A stretch of DNA of 64,000 nucleotides from Panicum virgatum (GCF_016808335.1 NC_053144.1:57614195-57678194); one strand, 5' to 3'; shown: positions 43,799-54,022, counted from the stretch's first letter. The notes: generated by a model from the letters alone, not told the origin. Program-made: numbers and translations.

Positions 43799-46700
43799 CT
43801 ATTTTCCCTCTTCGCGTGAGATGCACCTTAAGAGTGGTGCGCAGACTCCCCCTCGATATAACTCTTCACCTATGATTCTGTAGTTTCTCGCTCGAAGTGC
43901 CATTCTTTTTTCTTCCTTCTCGTCCTCCGGGACAAAGTGTCCGCGAAGATAGGCCATTATGGCGGCCCTCCAATCTTCGCTGGTTATGGCATTGATGAAT
44001 TTAGCTGGTTCTTCGGCACAGTTTACGGAGGCTTGCTTTAATGTTTCGAAGAAAACATCTGGCGGTAATGGATCAAACTGTGCTGCTGCCTTCGCCAGTT
44101 GATCAGCTTGCTTATTTTTTGTTCTGGAGAAACTACGGATGTTGAACCCCAGGAAGTGTTTCTCCATGCTTCGCACTGCTGCCAAGTATTTTGCCAGCTC
44201 TGGCTTGAGAGTCCTGTTGGATTTGTTTATTTGACCTGTGATCAACTCTGAATCGGACCTGATAGTCAGTCTTCGTGCGCCCAGTGCTCTTGCTTTGCGA
44301 TGACCCAGGAGAAGGCCTTCGTATTCTGCTACATTGTTTGTGCACCCGGTGAAGTCAAGCCTGACTGCGTACTTCAGTTGTGTACCCGAAGGTGCTGTAA
44401 GAACTGCCGAGGCCCCTGCTCCATCTCTCTGGTAAGCCCCATCACACTCAAGTTGCCATATTGCTTCTATCTTCGGCTGCTCTTGCGAAGGTGCGACTGG
44501 TGTCCAGTCTGCGATAAAGTCTGCCAAGACCTGTGACTTGATTGCTGACCTGGAGACGAAGTCAATGGTGTGCTCGGCTAGTTGCGTAGCCCATTTGCCT
44601 ATCCTGCCGAAGGCTTCTCTGTTCTCAAACATATCCCGAAGTGGGAAAGATGTTGGAACCTTGATTTTGTGGCTCTGGAAGTAGTAATGCAGCTTGCGTG
44701 ATGCCATGACCACCGCATATGCCATCTTCTCCATTTCTGAGTGTAGCAACTTTGACCCGTTTAGGGCTTCGGAGACGAAGTATATGGGCGACTGGGTTAA
44801 TGCCCCTTCGACCATACGCTCTTCGACAAGGGCGGCACTGATGGCTGCGCCTGATGTGGAGATGTATAACAACAACTCCGCCTTCTCCGAAGGGCTGGAC
44901 ATGACAGCCAACTTCTCGATATATTGTTTGAGGTCTTCGAAGGCCTTCGCCTGTTCTTCGCCCCATTCGAAGTTGCCTGATCCTTTCAGCGCCTTGAAAA
45001 ATGGTAGGCACTTCTCAGCTGATTTTGATATGAATCGATTTAGCGAAGCCAACCTGCCCGTCAACTTTTGTACCCCCTTTCTGGTGGTCGGTGGCTTTAT
45101 CCGCCTGATTGCTTCTATCTTCTCCGGATTTGCTTCTATTCCCCTTTCCCTTATCATGCATCCCAATAATTTTCCTCTTCGGACTCCGAAGACGCACTTC
45201 TCCGGGTTCAGTTTCAAGCCATGGCGGCGAAGGTTCGCGAATGTTTCGCAAAGATCTTGAATATGGTCCTCCCTCCTCTTGCTTCGGACAACGACATCAT
45301 CGACATACGCGGAGATATTCCTCCCCAGTTGATCTCCCAGTACCTTCTTGATCATTCTATTGAAAGTGCACCCTGCGTTGCGGAGGCCCTCCGGCATTCT
45401 CACATAGCAATATGTCCCGAAAGGGGTAGTGAAGCTGGTCTTCTCTTCGTCTGCCTTGTTCATGAATATCTGGTGATAACCTGAGAAATAGTCCAACATG
45501 CTGAGCATCTCCGAACAAGCTGCTGCATTGACCAAGGTGTCAATTCGCGGCAGTGGGTATTCGTCCTTCGGGCATGCCTTGTTCAGGATTGTGAAGTCAA
45601 TGCACATTCGCCACTTCCCATTCTTCTTTGGTACCATTACAACGTTTGCTATCCATTCTGGGTACTGGACTTCGCGAATGACGCCCGCGTCCAGCAACTT
45701 TTGTACCTCGGCTTGAGCCACTTTCTGCCTCTCTTCGGACATTGATCTTTGGCCCTGCTTCACCGGTTTCGCCTTCGGACTCACCCTGAGTTCATGCTCG
45801 ATGACTTCTCGACTGACCCCTCGCAGATCCGAAGAGGACCAAGCAAACACATCTTGATTGTTGCGGAGAAACTGTATAAGCCTGGCCTCTTCAGCCTCTT
45901 CAAGCCCTTTTCCGATGATCACCATTCGATCAGGCACATCTTCGCACAAGGGCACCTTCTTCGTATGTTCCGCTGGGGATACACCCCCTAACTTCTCAGG
46001 CTCTTCGCAGTTTTCACCATCATTGACCTCATTTGGTGCTTCAATGACATGGACGTTCTTGTCTGAGGTTGATGCGTTGTCCTCGCACCTTCTAGCTTCT
46101 TCTTGGTTTCCGAAGACTGTGATAATTCCTCCGATCGTGGGTAGCTTCATGCATAGGTACGACTGATGAATTACTGCTGCAAATTTGACCAAGGTGTTAC
46201 GACCGAAGATTGCGTTGTAGGGATAGTTGATGTCGACCACGTCGAAGGTGATTGCTTCAGTTCTCTGTCCTGCACCTTCGCCAAACGTTACGTTGAGCTC
46301 TATCTTTCCAAGAGCTTCGATTCTCTTGCCTCCGAACCCAATGAGTGGATACTGTGACTTCTTCAGCGCTGCTTCGGTGAACCCCATTTTGACGAAACAC
46401 TGCCTGACGAGGATATCTGCAGAACTCCCGTTGTCCACCAAGATTCTCCCTACATCATTTCCCGCAAAGTGCACTGAATTTTTTCCAATGTTCGCCCTTA
46501 TGACGAGGGGGTCATTATGTGGGTAGTGCTGCAGTCGAAGGTCTGCCTGTGTGAAAGTTATTGGGACATGCGACCACATTGTCCGGAAGCATCGGCCCTC
46601 GCTGACGTGGGAGACTGTTCTGAAATATTCTTTCCGCTGCTTCTTTGTCTCATGGACTGGTTCGTTGGATCCTCCGAAGATGGCATTGATGATGTTGACC

Positions 46701-46996
46701 CTGCTGCCCGAAGGTGTGTCGATTGCTCGCTCGGGGATCTGCCCCGGCTCTAGTTTTGGTGGCGGAGGTAAATTTGTTGTGTCGCAAGAAAGCGGTGTTG
46801 AGCTTCTGGACCATGACTGATTGTACTGTGGTGGTGGTAGCATTGGGAATGATTGTTGCGGAGGTGGTGCATATGGTAGTGGGTTATAATTGAAAACCGG
46901 GTACGACACCGGCCAATTTGGTGTAGGAGCCCAAGTATTTGCCGTTGTTGAAGACTGAGGCGGTATCTGCGAGGTATGATTGACTGGTTTTGCTGA
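43799..46996 (-). CDS. Gypsy pol: protease, RT and two RNase H domains
   Basis: Open frame of 1065 codons after the gag stop. The first ATG is at 46909; residue numbers count from it. Aspartic protease: ILVDNGSSADIL at about 156-167. Reverse transcriptase: about 410-590, with VPKKNGKWRMCIDF and the catalytic YVDD at 535-538. First RNase H (Gypsy type, partly worn): about 665-795, with FVSEALNGSK and ADFIADW. Second, archaeal-type RNase H: about 818-945, with D in ECDGA, E in AEYEG, D in RSDSEL and D in KQADQLAK. Two RNase H domains in series are a mark of the Tat group. The frame is the same as gag and integrase, with TAG stops on both sides. Confidence 0.9.
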   Translation of the reverse strand, partial: SAKPVNHTSQIPPQSSTTANTWAPTPNWPVSYPVFNYNPLPYAPPPQQSFPMLPPPQYNQSWSRSSTPLSCDTTNLPPPPKLEPGQIPERAIDTPSGSRVNIINAIFGGSNEPVHETKKQRKEYFRTVSHVSEGRCFRTMWSHVPITFTQADLRLQHYPHNDPLVIRANIGKNSVHFAGNDVGRILVDNGSSADILVRQCFVKMGFTEAALKKSQYPLIGFGGKRIEALGKIELNVTFGEGAGQRTEAITFDVVDINYPYNAIFGRNTLVKFAAVIHQSYLCMKLPTIGGIITVFGNQEEARRCEDNASTSDKNVHVIEAPNEVNDGENCEEPEKLGGVSPAEHTKKVPLCEDVPDRMVIIGKGLEEAEEARLIQFLRNNQDVFAWSSSDLRGVSREVIEHELRVSPKAKPVKQGQRSMSEERQKVAQAEVQKLLDAGVIREVQYPEWIANVVMVPKKNGKWRMCIDFTILNKACPKDEYPLPRIDTLVNAAACSEMLSMLDYFSGYHQIFMNKADEEKTSFTTPFGTYCYVRMPEGLRNAGCTFNRMIKKVLGDQLGRNISAYVDDVVVRSKRREDHIQDLCETFANLRRHGLKLNPEKCVFGVRRGKLLGCMIRERGIEANPEKIEAIRRIKPPTTRKGVQKLTGRLASLNRFISKSAEKCLPFFKALKGSGNFEWGEEQAKAFEDLKQYIEKLAVMSSPSEKAELLLYISTSGAAISAALVEERMVEGALTQSPIYFVSEALNGSKLLHSEMEKMAYAVVMASRKLHYYFQSHKIKVPTSFPLRDMFENREAFGRIGKWATQLAEHTIDFVSRSAIKSQVLADFIADWTPVAPSQEQPKIEAIWQLECDGAYQRDGAGASAVLTAPSGTQLKYAVRLDFTGCTNNVAEYEGLLLGHRKARALGARRLTIRSDSELITGQINKSNRTLKPELAKYLAAVRSMEKHFLGFNIRSFSRTKNKQADQLAKAAAQFDPLPPDVFFETLKQASVNCAEEPAKFINAITSEDWRAAIMAYLRGHFVPEDEKEEKRMALRARNYRIIGEELYRGGVCAPLLRCISREEGK

Positions 46997-48472
46997 CTAG
47001 GAATTCTGCCGATCAAACTCCTCTTTCCTTTCAATTGCGAAAGGGCACTCGTTTGTCCAGTGGCCTTTGTCCTTGCCGTGGAAGAAACAGAACGGAATTT
47101 TCTCCCTTCGACCACCGCTGTCCCTTCGTCCTTTGCTTTGTCGGTCTTCGCGATGGTGACGATCATCGCGGTTGGATCTTTCTTCGTGTCGGTCCCTTTC
47201 GCCTTTGCCCTTGTGACGGTGTCTGTCCTCTCGGGGTCCCTCTTCGGATATGTTGTTCACTGTTCTTTTCTGCCTCGGCTCATCGGTGTGCCATGGTTTC
47301 GAATGGGACCTCTCGCTGCTTCGCGATTTCTTCTGCTCGTTCTTTTCCTCGAGCCTTCTCCTCTTCGCCCGGTCGGATATGCAATATTCTTGCATTATCT
47401 CGAACAGCTTCGTGACTGTCTTTGGCTTACGCCGGGATATGTATTCCCCGCATGGTCTCAGATTGATCCCCTTGACCACCGAATCGATGATGCTCTGGTC
47501 GGCAACATTGGGTGCTCTTGCGCGAAGCTTCATGACACTCTGGAGATATTGTTGCAAGGTCATGCTTCCTTGCCTTAGATCATGGAAGTCGCAAGATGTG
47601 ACTTCGTCGGGCCTTACGGCGCGGAAGCTTGAACATAACTCAATGAGGAGCTGCTTCCAAGACAGAATGGTTCCCGTGGGGATGTTTGCATACCAGCGCT
47701 GCGCCAAGCCCTTCAATGCGAGGACGAGCGCCTTTGCCTTGCATGCGGTGCCTCCTCCTGATGCTTCGATGGTGGCTTCGTACTTGAGGAGGAACTCTTC
47801 GGGGTCTGACTCCCCATCGAACTGAGGCAATATTGCTGGGTTAAGACGGTGAGGCCACTGTACCTCCTCCAGCTCTTCGGACAATGATGATATCCTGTGA
47901 TGGCTTCTTCGGTAACACTCTTCGCCGTTTGACTCAGAATGGTTAGAGATCTCTTCGACCGGCACGAACTTCTGGCGGGACCTTGGTGGTTCTTGCTGTC
48001 GCGGGTTGGCGACGACTGCCTCCTTCTGGGGTGGTCTTGGTGGAGCCTGCAATTGCTCCAGCTGCAGCCTCTGGGCACGGAGCTTCTCCTGCATCGCCTT
48101 GCAGCGAAGCTCCTCCTCCCTCAGCTTGTTGTACTGCTCTTGACGCTCTGCTTCGGTGAGCATGGTCTGCTTCCCCTTCGCCCTTGTCATCACTTGTGGC
48201 TCCGACGGTATTGATTCCAATGCCTGCTGCTGAACCCTTCGTGCCTCTTCGATGCGAGCGTCGATGCGACGCATCGCAGCGATGTCTTCGGCTGTGACGC
48301 CGATGTCCAGAAGGTTGACTTCAAGCTGGCCATCTGCGAGGGCTTTGACGGAGACTCTGTCGCTGCTAGCCCCGTTCGCCTGTGTTGCTTCCGCTTCGCC
48401 CTGCGAGGGCGTCGTCATCGTCGTTTCCTCCGAAGTGGCTCCGGTGGTCCCTCTCTTCTTCGTTGCCGCCAT
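46997..48472 (-). CDS. Gypsy gag polyprotein
   Basis: 491 residues from the ATG at 48472 (MAATKKRG). A coiled, Glu/Gln-rich N-terminal part (about 100-160) is followed by the retrotransposon gag core (FDGESDPEEFLLKYEA, ALKGLAQRWYANIP, LRQGSMTLQQYLQSV), then an Arg/His/Glu-rich linker and a zinc-knuckle-like CFFHGKDKGHWTNEC. Gag forms the particle and binds RNA. It ends at a TAG at 46999-46997. The next 1065 codons are open in the same frame. Confidence 0.9.
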   Translation of the reverse strand: MAATKKRGTTGATSEETTMTTPSQGEAEATQANGASSDRVSVKALADGQLEVNLLDIGVTAEDIAAMRRIDARIEEARRVQQQALESIPSEPQVMTRAKGKQTMLTEAERQEQYNKLREEELRCKAMQEKLRAQRLQLEQLQAPPRPPQKEAVVANPRQQEPPRSRQKFVPVEEISNHSESNGEECYRRSHHRISSLSEELEEVQWPHRLNPAILPQFDGESDPEEFLLKYEATIEASGGGTACKAKALVLALKGLAQRWYANIPTGTILSWKQLLIELCSSFRAVRPDEVTSCDFHDLRQGSMTLQQYLQSVMKLRARAPNVADQSIIDSVVKGINLRPCGEYISRRKPKTVTKLFEIMQEYCISDRAKRRRLEEKNEQKKSRSSERSHSKPWHTDEPRQKRTVNNISEEGPREDRHRHKGKGERDRHEERSNRDDRHHREDRQSKGRRDSGGRREKIPFCFFHGKDKGHWTNECPFAIERKEEFDRQNS

Positions 48473-48485
48473 GTGGTGTATCGAA

Positions 48486-48505
48486 CCGACGGGTGGGCGC
48501 CAAAC
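48486..48505 (-). other. Primer-binding-site position of the Gypsy element
   Basis: Directly inside the 5' LTR on the minus strand reads TTTGGCGCCCACCCGTCGG. TGGCGCC is a common start of plant Gypsy primer-binding sites. The exact tRNA was not determined. Confidence 0.6.
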
Positions 48506-49069
48506 TGTTGGTGGAGAGTGTCTCCGGATCGGACGAACACAACAACAGTAATGGGCAACACGGAAATCAAGTAACAAGGTGCTCTTTTTTCATTTTCCCA
48601 GATCCCCTTCAATGAACATTACACAGGGTATTTATAGGTGGCGTTACAACTTCAATGTACAATTACTCTATTGCACCCCTACAACGGTAATATTCCCGGA
48701 ATATTCCTAGATGCGAGCGTAATTTGCCAGTTACAACTTGAGTGCGCCACAGCTCAGCAGCGGGACCCACGCCGACCCCCGCATCTTCGGCGTATCCGAC
48801 GAAGCTCCCGGACCCGCTGCTAAGTACTCCGCGAGACTCGTGTCACCAAGTCTTCGCTCCTCTCCGTCTTCTTGCTCGTGGAACAGTGAAGACGGAACAC
48901 CTCCGCGATAGCTCCTGGCATCAGCTTGTCTTCCGGGTGCCTCATCTTCGCTTCCTGTCCCGAAGACACGCGAAGATGGGTCACCCTTAGCTGGTAGACC
49001 TTCGGCTCGCCCTTGACTCCTTGTCTTCGCGTACCTCCGGCGACCTGACCGAAGGTGGTGACCCCAACA
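48506..49069 (-). repeat. 5' LTR of the Gypsy element
   Basis: 564 bp, 98.4% identical to the other LTR by hand count. Confidence 0.92.
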
Positions 49070-49376
49070 CCCTCGGTTCTTCAATCCTTCCTCTTTCTTT
49101 GATTCCAAGGCCGAAGAAAAGATCAAATCCGCGTGGTGGCTCATCTTCCCTTCGATTCTCTCCCTGGGGTGCCTGGGATTCGAGTTCTTCGTGCAAGCAG
49201 GAGTTCACTCAAGGTATGAAGGTTTGTGTGAGTCGATCTCCATTTTTACATGATCCTAGGTGATTCCCTCTGGTCAAACACCTCCAATGGCACCCTGGAA
49301 CTAGTTCCTACAAGGATATTGGAATTAGTGGGCGATTTTTTCCGCGCCAAGGATTCTAGGTTTTGATCTGGGCAGG

Positions 49377-49610
49377 ACCGGTCTGACCGGTCGGAGGGAC
49401 CGGTCTGACCGGTAGGGGTCAGGACAGTCCGGCCATTGGTTCGGATACTCCGGGTTTGTGGTGGTTTAGACATTCCGGGTTTAGGCCCGGAAACTCCGGA
49501 CTTGGGAGTCCGGATACTCCGAGTAGGTGTCCGGATACTACGGATTTTTGGTCTCGAGTCGCACACAGGCCAGACCGGTCTGACCGGTCGGGTGGACCGG
49601 TCTGACCGGT
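49377..49610. repeat. ACCGGT-CTG-ACCGGT motif cluster in the host LTR
   Basis: The exact 15-mer ACCGGTCTGACCGGT is at 49377, 49399, 49574 and 49596. Further copies lie at 36974, 51123 and 51184, and a one-mismatch copy at 51162. Between them, TCCGGATACTCCG-like units recur (49435-49545). Both motif types are non-coding. Confidence 0.85.
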
Positions 49611-51320
49611 GTGGCAGTGGCTGAGAGGGGTTAGTAAAGGATAGTTAGTGCAAATAAATAAAAACTAATTCGGGTATCGGTTACATATAATTTTTGCAAA
49701 TCATGCCTGCATTCTCTCATATCATATGCATATGCATACGTGTAGCAGCCGCAGCAGAGGAGGTGATATACGACGAGGTTGCGGAGCCCCCGGAGTCATT
49801 AGAGCAGGCCCAGCAGGAGGAAAGGCGAGAGAACCAGGCCCAGGGCCCAGTGGACCCCGGTGTTGAGCAGCAGACGCAAGGCAAGCCCCAGTGCACATCC
49901 TATTATTTTAAATTATGACACCTATATACGTAACTATTACTTGTGCATTAGGTTTAGGAATGGTTTGGAACCCTAGTTGCATGATCCCTAGGATTCCCTG
50001 AGTTATACTAGTATGTATAGGACGATAGAAGTGCTATGCTTAATGGTTTTCCGGTAGAAGACGAGTGATCTCTGGCACTCGCGAGATATAGGATGTTTAG
50101 AAGTCGAGTAATTTCCGGTTACTCGCGAGATATGAGATATAATTATATTCCAGTACATGAGATGTTGAATTTGACATGAAATAAATGGAGAATTGAGACC
50201 GGACGGGAAATGATGAGGATACATAGGAATGGCAACAGGACAGGGTTCCTGAGTGTCTTAGTCCCGTCTGTGTCGATTAAGGACCGGTCGTTGTCGGCAG
50301 TGCTGATCGGGGATTGAATTGTACTAACCGCATGCCGGGATTAGGAGTTAGTCGAAACCGGTAAGCCTAGTACTGCCTCACTTCGAAAGTATAGGACTCC
50401 ATCTCACCCCCTGGGGTAGTCGAGTAGTCGCTGAGAAATGGGATGCATGTATTTACTTTTGGTGGTCTCACGTTGAGCTCGGCTGACCATATGATGATGG
50501 GGCGGTCCTGTAGTTCGAGGCGGGGAGGGGAATGATTGGTGCGTGTGGTCCGACGGGGCTTATGCGTGTCGTGTTGGTTAGGTCCACCTTGCAAGGTTAA
50601 ATCAAATCGAATCGCCGTGTCTCGCGGTTATGAGGGCCTTGATCTCTTTGCTGCATCGTAGCAAAATGTTATAATGTAAGTTATTTATGTATATATATAT
50701 ATAATCTTGGACACATTGAGATATTTGAATTGCACCACCATATTTGCTATAGTAGATCCCTGCAAATATTAGATTAGAGTTAATTGAATTCATATATAAT
50801 CTAATGCTAAAATACTGAAAGTAAGGAATTACTTTAGTCGTTTTTCTACAAAATAATCACCAGCCAAAAGCCTCGCATGTCTAGATATGTGGGCTAAGTT
50901 ATACCCACTGGTCGGGTAAGTCTTGCTGAGTATTAGTTGTGCAGGGTTTGTTGCCGCCATATTTTATTTAAGGGCACCCAGACGTCGATTTCTGCCCCTG
51001 CTGCGTCCAATTTATCCGCAGAGATGCAGATGGGTGGGAAGTGATGGACCGAGATCAGTAGGTTAGGAGACTGAGGGGTTGCGCATGCGTGGGCTAGATG
51101 TGCACCCTGTCTGTTTTGTTGGACCGGTCTGACCGGTGGCTACGTAGGGAGCTTCATGCAGACCGGTCTGACCTGTTGTTCGAACCGGTCTGACCGGTTG
51201 TCTAAAGGCTGAACTGGCTGAACACTAGAGGGGTTGTGAGATCTTTTTCGTTTAAACTTGGCTACCCTATTATAAAGTTGTAAATTATTCTATTTATGTA
51301 AATTTTGTAAAATTATTGTA

Positions 51321-51664
51321 GGCCCTGTTTAGTTGAAACGCAAAAAAATTTTGTGAAAAAATCTTGCTAATTTGAAGTACTAAATGAAGTCTATTTATAA
51401 AACTTTTTGCACAGATGGGTTGTAAATCGCGAAACGAATCTAATGATGCTAATTAATCCATGATTAATTCATAATTAGCGGATGGTTACTGTTGCAAATC
51501 ATAGATTAAGTAGGCTCATTAGATTCGTCTCGCGATTTACAGCCCATCCATGCAAAAAAAATTTGTAAATAGACTTCATTTAGTACTCCATGCATGTGTC
51601 GAAACATTCGATGTGACGTTTTTTTGCGTTTACGGGGTTTATGGGGTGTGAACTAAACATGGCC
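51321..51664. mobile_element. MITE, GGCCGTGTTTAGTT family, copy 2
   Basis: Ends GGCCCTGTTTAGTTG and GAACTAAACATGGCC, with duplication GTA (51318-51320, 51665-51667). The interior is clearly the same family as the copy at 33386. It is nested inside the 3.1-kb solo LTR. Confidence 0.87.
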
Positions 51665-51908
51665 GTAGTTGGAGTTTAGTTTGTAAAAGTTATGTAGTGT
51701 TTATGTCGTGTTGTTGTATTTTCAAGTATTTGTCGTGCTAGTACCATCTGCGCCTGCCTTCGCGTGGGACTACCGGTGTTGTTTCGATCGGGACGTGGGT
51801 TGAGAAAGGATCGCCAAATTAAGCCGTTAAACTAATGCGTCCGATGTGTTCAAACGACGATCATTATGCTTAATTAGAGTTTTAATATGGTGGTTCCATC
51901 ACACGTGG

Positions 51909-53298
51909 CAGCGTTGGCGTCTTCCGGTACACGGACAGCGGCCGTGGCTCCAACTGTGCCCGTGTGTGGTTTGTCATGGCTCGGTGGTGCCGGCATGGCG
52001 ATCAGGCGATGGGTGATGCTTCTAGCTGCGACCACGACGTACAGGTAGGAACAACGCTCGCTTGCACCCTTGCCATAATAACGCTGGGATTCGCTGCTTG
52101 TTGGGGCGCGTCGGCGTCAAGATCGGCGGCGATGGATACGGGCCGGCGTTCTGGAGCTCTCCTGGATCCGCGGCGCGTACGAACGAAAGCGAGACCGCGC
52201 CGCAGGGAGCGAGCGAGCGCCGATGGCCATGGGTTCCGGCGGGGTTTGGTTGGTGCCGGGAAAAATCGCCTGGTCGCGCAGCGCCATCCGTTTCACCACT
52301 CCATCAGGGCCACTTGCGCCCTGCCCTTCTCGGATTTCCCTCCCCAAGTTGCCGGGGCCGGGCCAGGTCGTCGTCGCCTGGACCAGAGGATTTTTCTCTC
52401 CGTGGAGTGGAGGGCTCGAATCCGGAGTGTTCGGTGCGGCATCGATCAGGTCCAGCTAGCCGGGGCGGAGCATCTCGCGCACGGCGTCGCCGATCGAGAG
52501 GCGCTGGTTGTGGCGGCGTAGGCGGCCGTGGAGGAGGCGGGGACGGGCGCGGTGGTCCCGAGGAAAGAAGTCTCACGGCTGGAGGAGGAATGCGGCTGCG
52601 CGCTTGGTCCCTGCTCGCCTCCGAAAGCGAAGGAACCGGCAGGGGGTTGCGGGCCGGCCACCTGACTCGGCTCGAGATAGTTCTCTCTCTCTCTCTCTTC
52701 CCCCAGACAGCTCGGCTGCTTACTAGCTACCTCTCATTGCTTGATCCTTTAACCTCACGGCATGGTCGCGAAGACGAGGACACGATCTGATGCTTTGTTT
52801 GTTTATTGATTGATCGAGAGGTGCCTTCCTGAAGTATCTGTTTAGAGAAAAATATCTGCTCGGATAGCCTGGAACGATCCGGCAGGCAGTGACCTCACGC
52901 TAACAGACCGAAACGTTTTCCCAAATGGGAAGGAAGGGCGTGGCAAGTGGCAACAGCCAACCTCTCTGTTCTTGGCATCACAGCCCAAGTTCGGGCCGGT
53001 CTTGTCCTTTTTGTCCGCCTGCGGCGAGTCGCGCCGCCGCCGAGATGCTGACGCCACCGGGAGGCGGGAGCCGCCGCCGTCTCGAATCCGCAGGGCTCGA
53101 CCTCCGTCGTAGCAGTAGCTGACGTGATGCCGCGCGGTATATGCATCGCCGCCCTTTGATTTGGTTTCTACTGCGATTTGGCCAAGCATCCATCCTGCTT
53201 TTGGGTGGAAACCGACGCGTCCGAAATTGCAAGCCGCGGACGCCTGCCGTTGCTGTCCATGTGAATGCGAGCTTTGGCATTTTTTTTTTGCAATCTCT
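51909..53298. other. GC-rich stretch, no gene assigned
   Basis: Between 51950 and 52790 the DNA is GC-rich and has several overlapping frames of 70-240 codons, none with a recognisable motif. A CT microsatellite lies at 52681-52698. It may be captured gene debris. 52842-53250 also shows no convincing coding signal. Confidence 0.35.
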
Positions 53299-53557
53299 GG
53301 CTGTGTTTAGTAATTGCATGCATGAAACATTAAATGTATGTAACATCAAATCTTTTGCCTCATGTATGAAACATTAAATGTATGTAAATAAAAAAAACTA
53401 ATTGCATAGTTTTGATGTACACGGCGAGACGAATATTTTGAGCCTAGTTAGGTCATGGTAGGATAACAATTACCACAAATAAATGAAAAGTGCTACAGTG
53501 TGCTACAATATCAGATGTGACCCTTTTTATCACCATTTTACGGATCTAAACACAGCC
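53299..53557. mobile_element. MITE with GGCTGTGTTTAG ends
   Basis: Ends GGCTGTGTTTAGTAATT and GGATCTAAACACAGCC. Inside are GGCGAGACGAAT.TTTTGAGCC and GTGCTACAGTG, typical of a very common grass MITE. A 23-base stretch, starting CATGAAACATTAAATG, is duplicated inside. The target duplication is unclear. Sequence to 53750 beyond it is unassigned. Confidence 0.7.
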
Positions 53558-53760
53558 CATGTGAGGGCCGTCCTGTTCGAACCGGTTTTGTGGTACACGC
53601 CTCTTGTTTCTGCCAGCGCCACACGGATGCGGGATGCCGGCGGCTCGAGCCAATTTCTCTTCGGTTCGGAGGGGATTTCTACACCACCGCAGATCCGTGG
53701 GTCTGCTAGACATTGCTCCGTCCGGCGGCGGCCTCATTTAGGAGAGTGGAAGTATAGGTA

Positions 53761-54020
53761 CTCCCTCCGTTCCAAATTATAAGCCATTTTAAAAAATTTG
53801 GAGAGTCAAACTATCTCAAAATTTGACCAAAATTATAGAGAGAAATATAAAAATTTATGATATCAAATAGATGCACTATGAAAATATAGTTAACAAAGAA
53901 TCTAATGATACTTAATTGGTATCATAAATATTATTATCTTATCATATAAATTTGGTCAAATTTGAAAAACTTTGACTCTCCAAAATTCTTGAAATGACTT
54001 ATAATTTAGAACGGATGGAG
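53761..54020. mobile_element. Stowaway MITE
   Basis: Ends CTCCCTCCGTTCCAAATTAT and ATAATTTAGAACGGATGGAG, flanked by TA on both sides (53759-53760, 54021-54022). It is well preserved: the subterminal blocks AGTCAAACTAT and TTTGACTCTCC still pair. Confidence 0.93.
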
Positions 54021-54022
54021 TA

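Larger units (their letters stand above)
37113..49069 (-). mobile_element. Ty3/Gypsy LTR retrotransposon, Tat-like lineage, nearly complete
   Basis: LTRs of 563 and 564 bp start TGTTGGTGGAG and end GGTGACCCCAACA, with exact 5-bp duplication CCCTC at 37108-37112 and 49070-49074. In the minus direction: 5' LTR (48506-49069), primer-binding-like site, gag, protease, RT, RNase H, a second archaeal-type RNase H, integrase, a 100-bp tandem-repeat region, an ORF on the opposite strand, then the 3' LTR. Domain order puts it in Ty3/Gypsy. The second RNase H and antisense ORF are known from the Tat/Grande group. By eye the LTRs differ at 9 bases plus one 1-base indel (1.6%). At 1.3e-8 substitutions per site per year, a rate often used for grass LTRs, this gives roughly 0.6 million years. 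Confidence 0.93.
36864..51903 (+). mobile_element. Solo LTR (about 3.1 kb net), split by a nested Gypsy element
   Basis: Starts TGTAACATTTTAGG and ends TGGTTCCATCACA. Flanks GGTGG (36859-36863) and CGTGG (51904-51908) are a 5-bp duplication with one change. Net length without the insertion is about 3.08 kb. The same plus-strand landmarks occur as in the 26340 LTR: AAGTCGAGTAATTTCCGGTT and GTCGGGTAAGTCTTGCTGAG. The motif ACCGGTCTGACCGGT recurs on both sides of the nested element. There are no coding domains of its own. The imperfect duplication suggests it is older than the two other solo LTRs. Confidence 0.75.
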
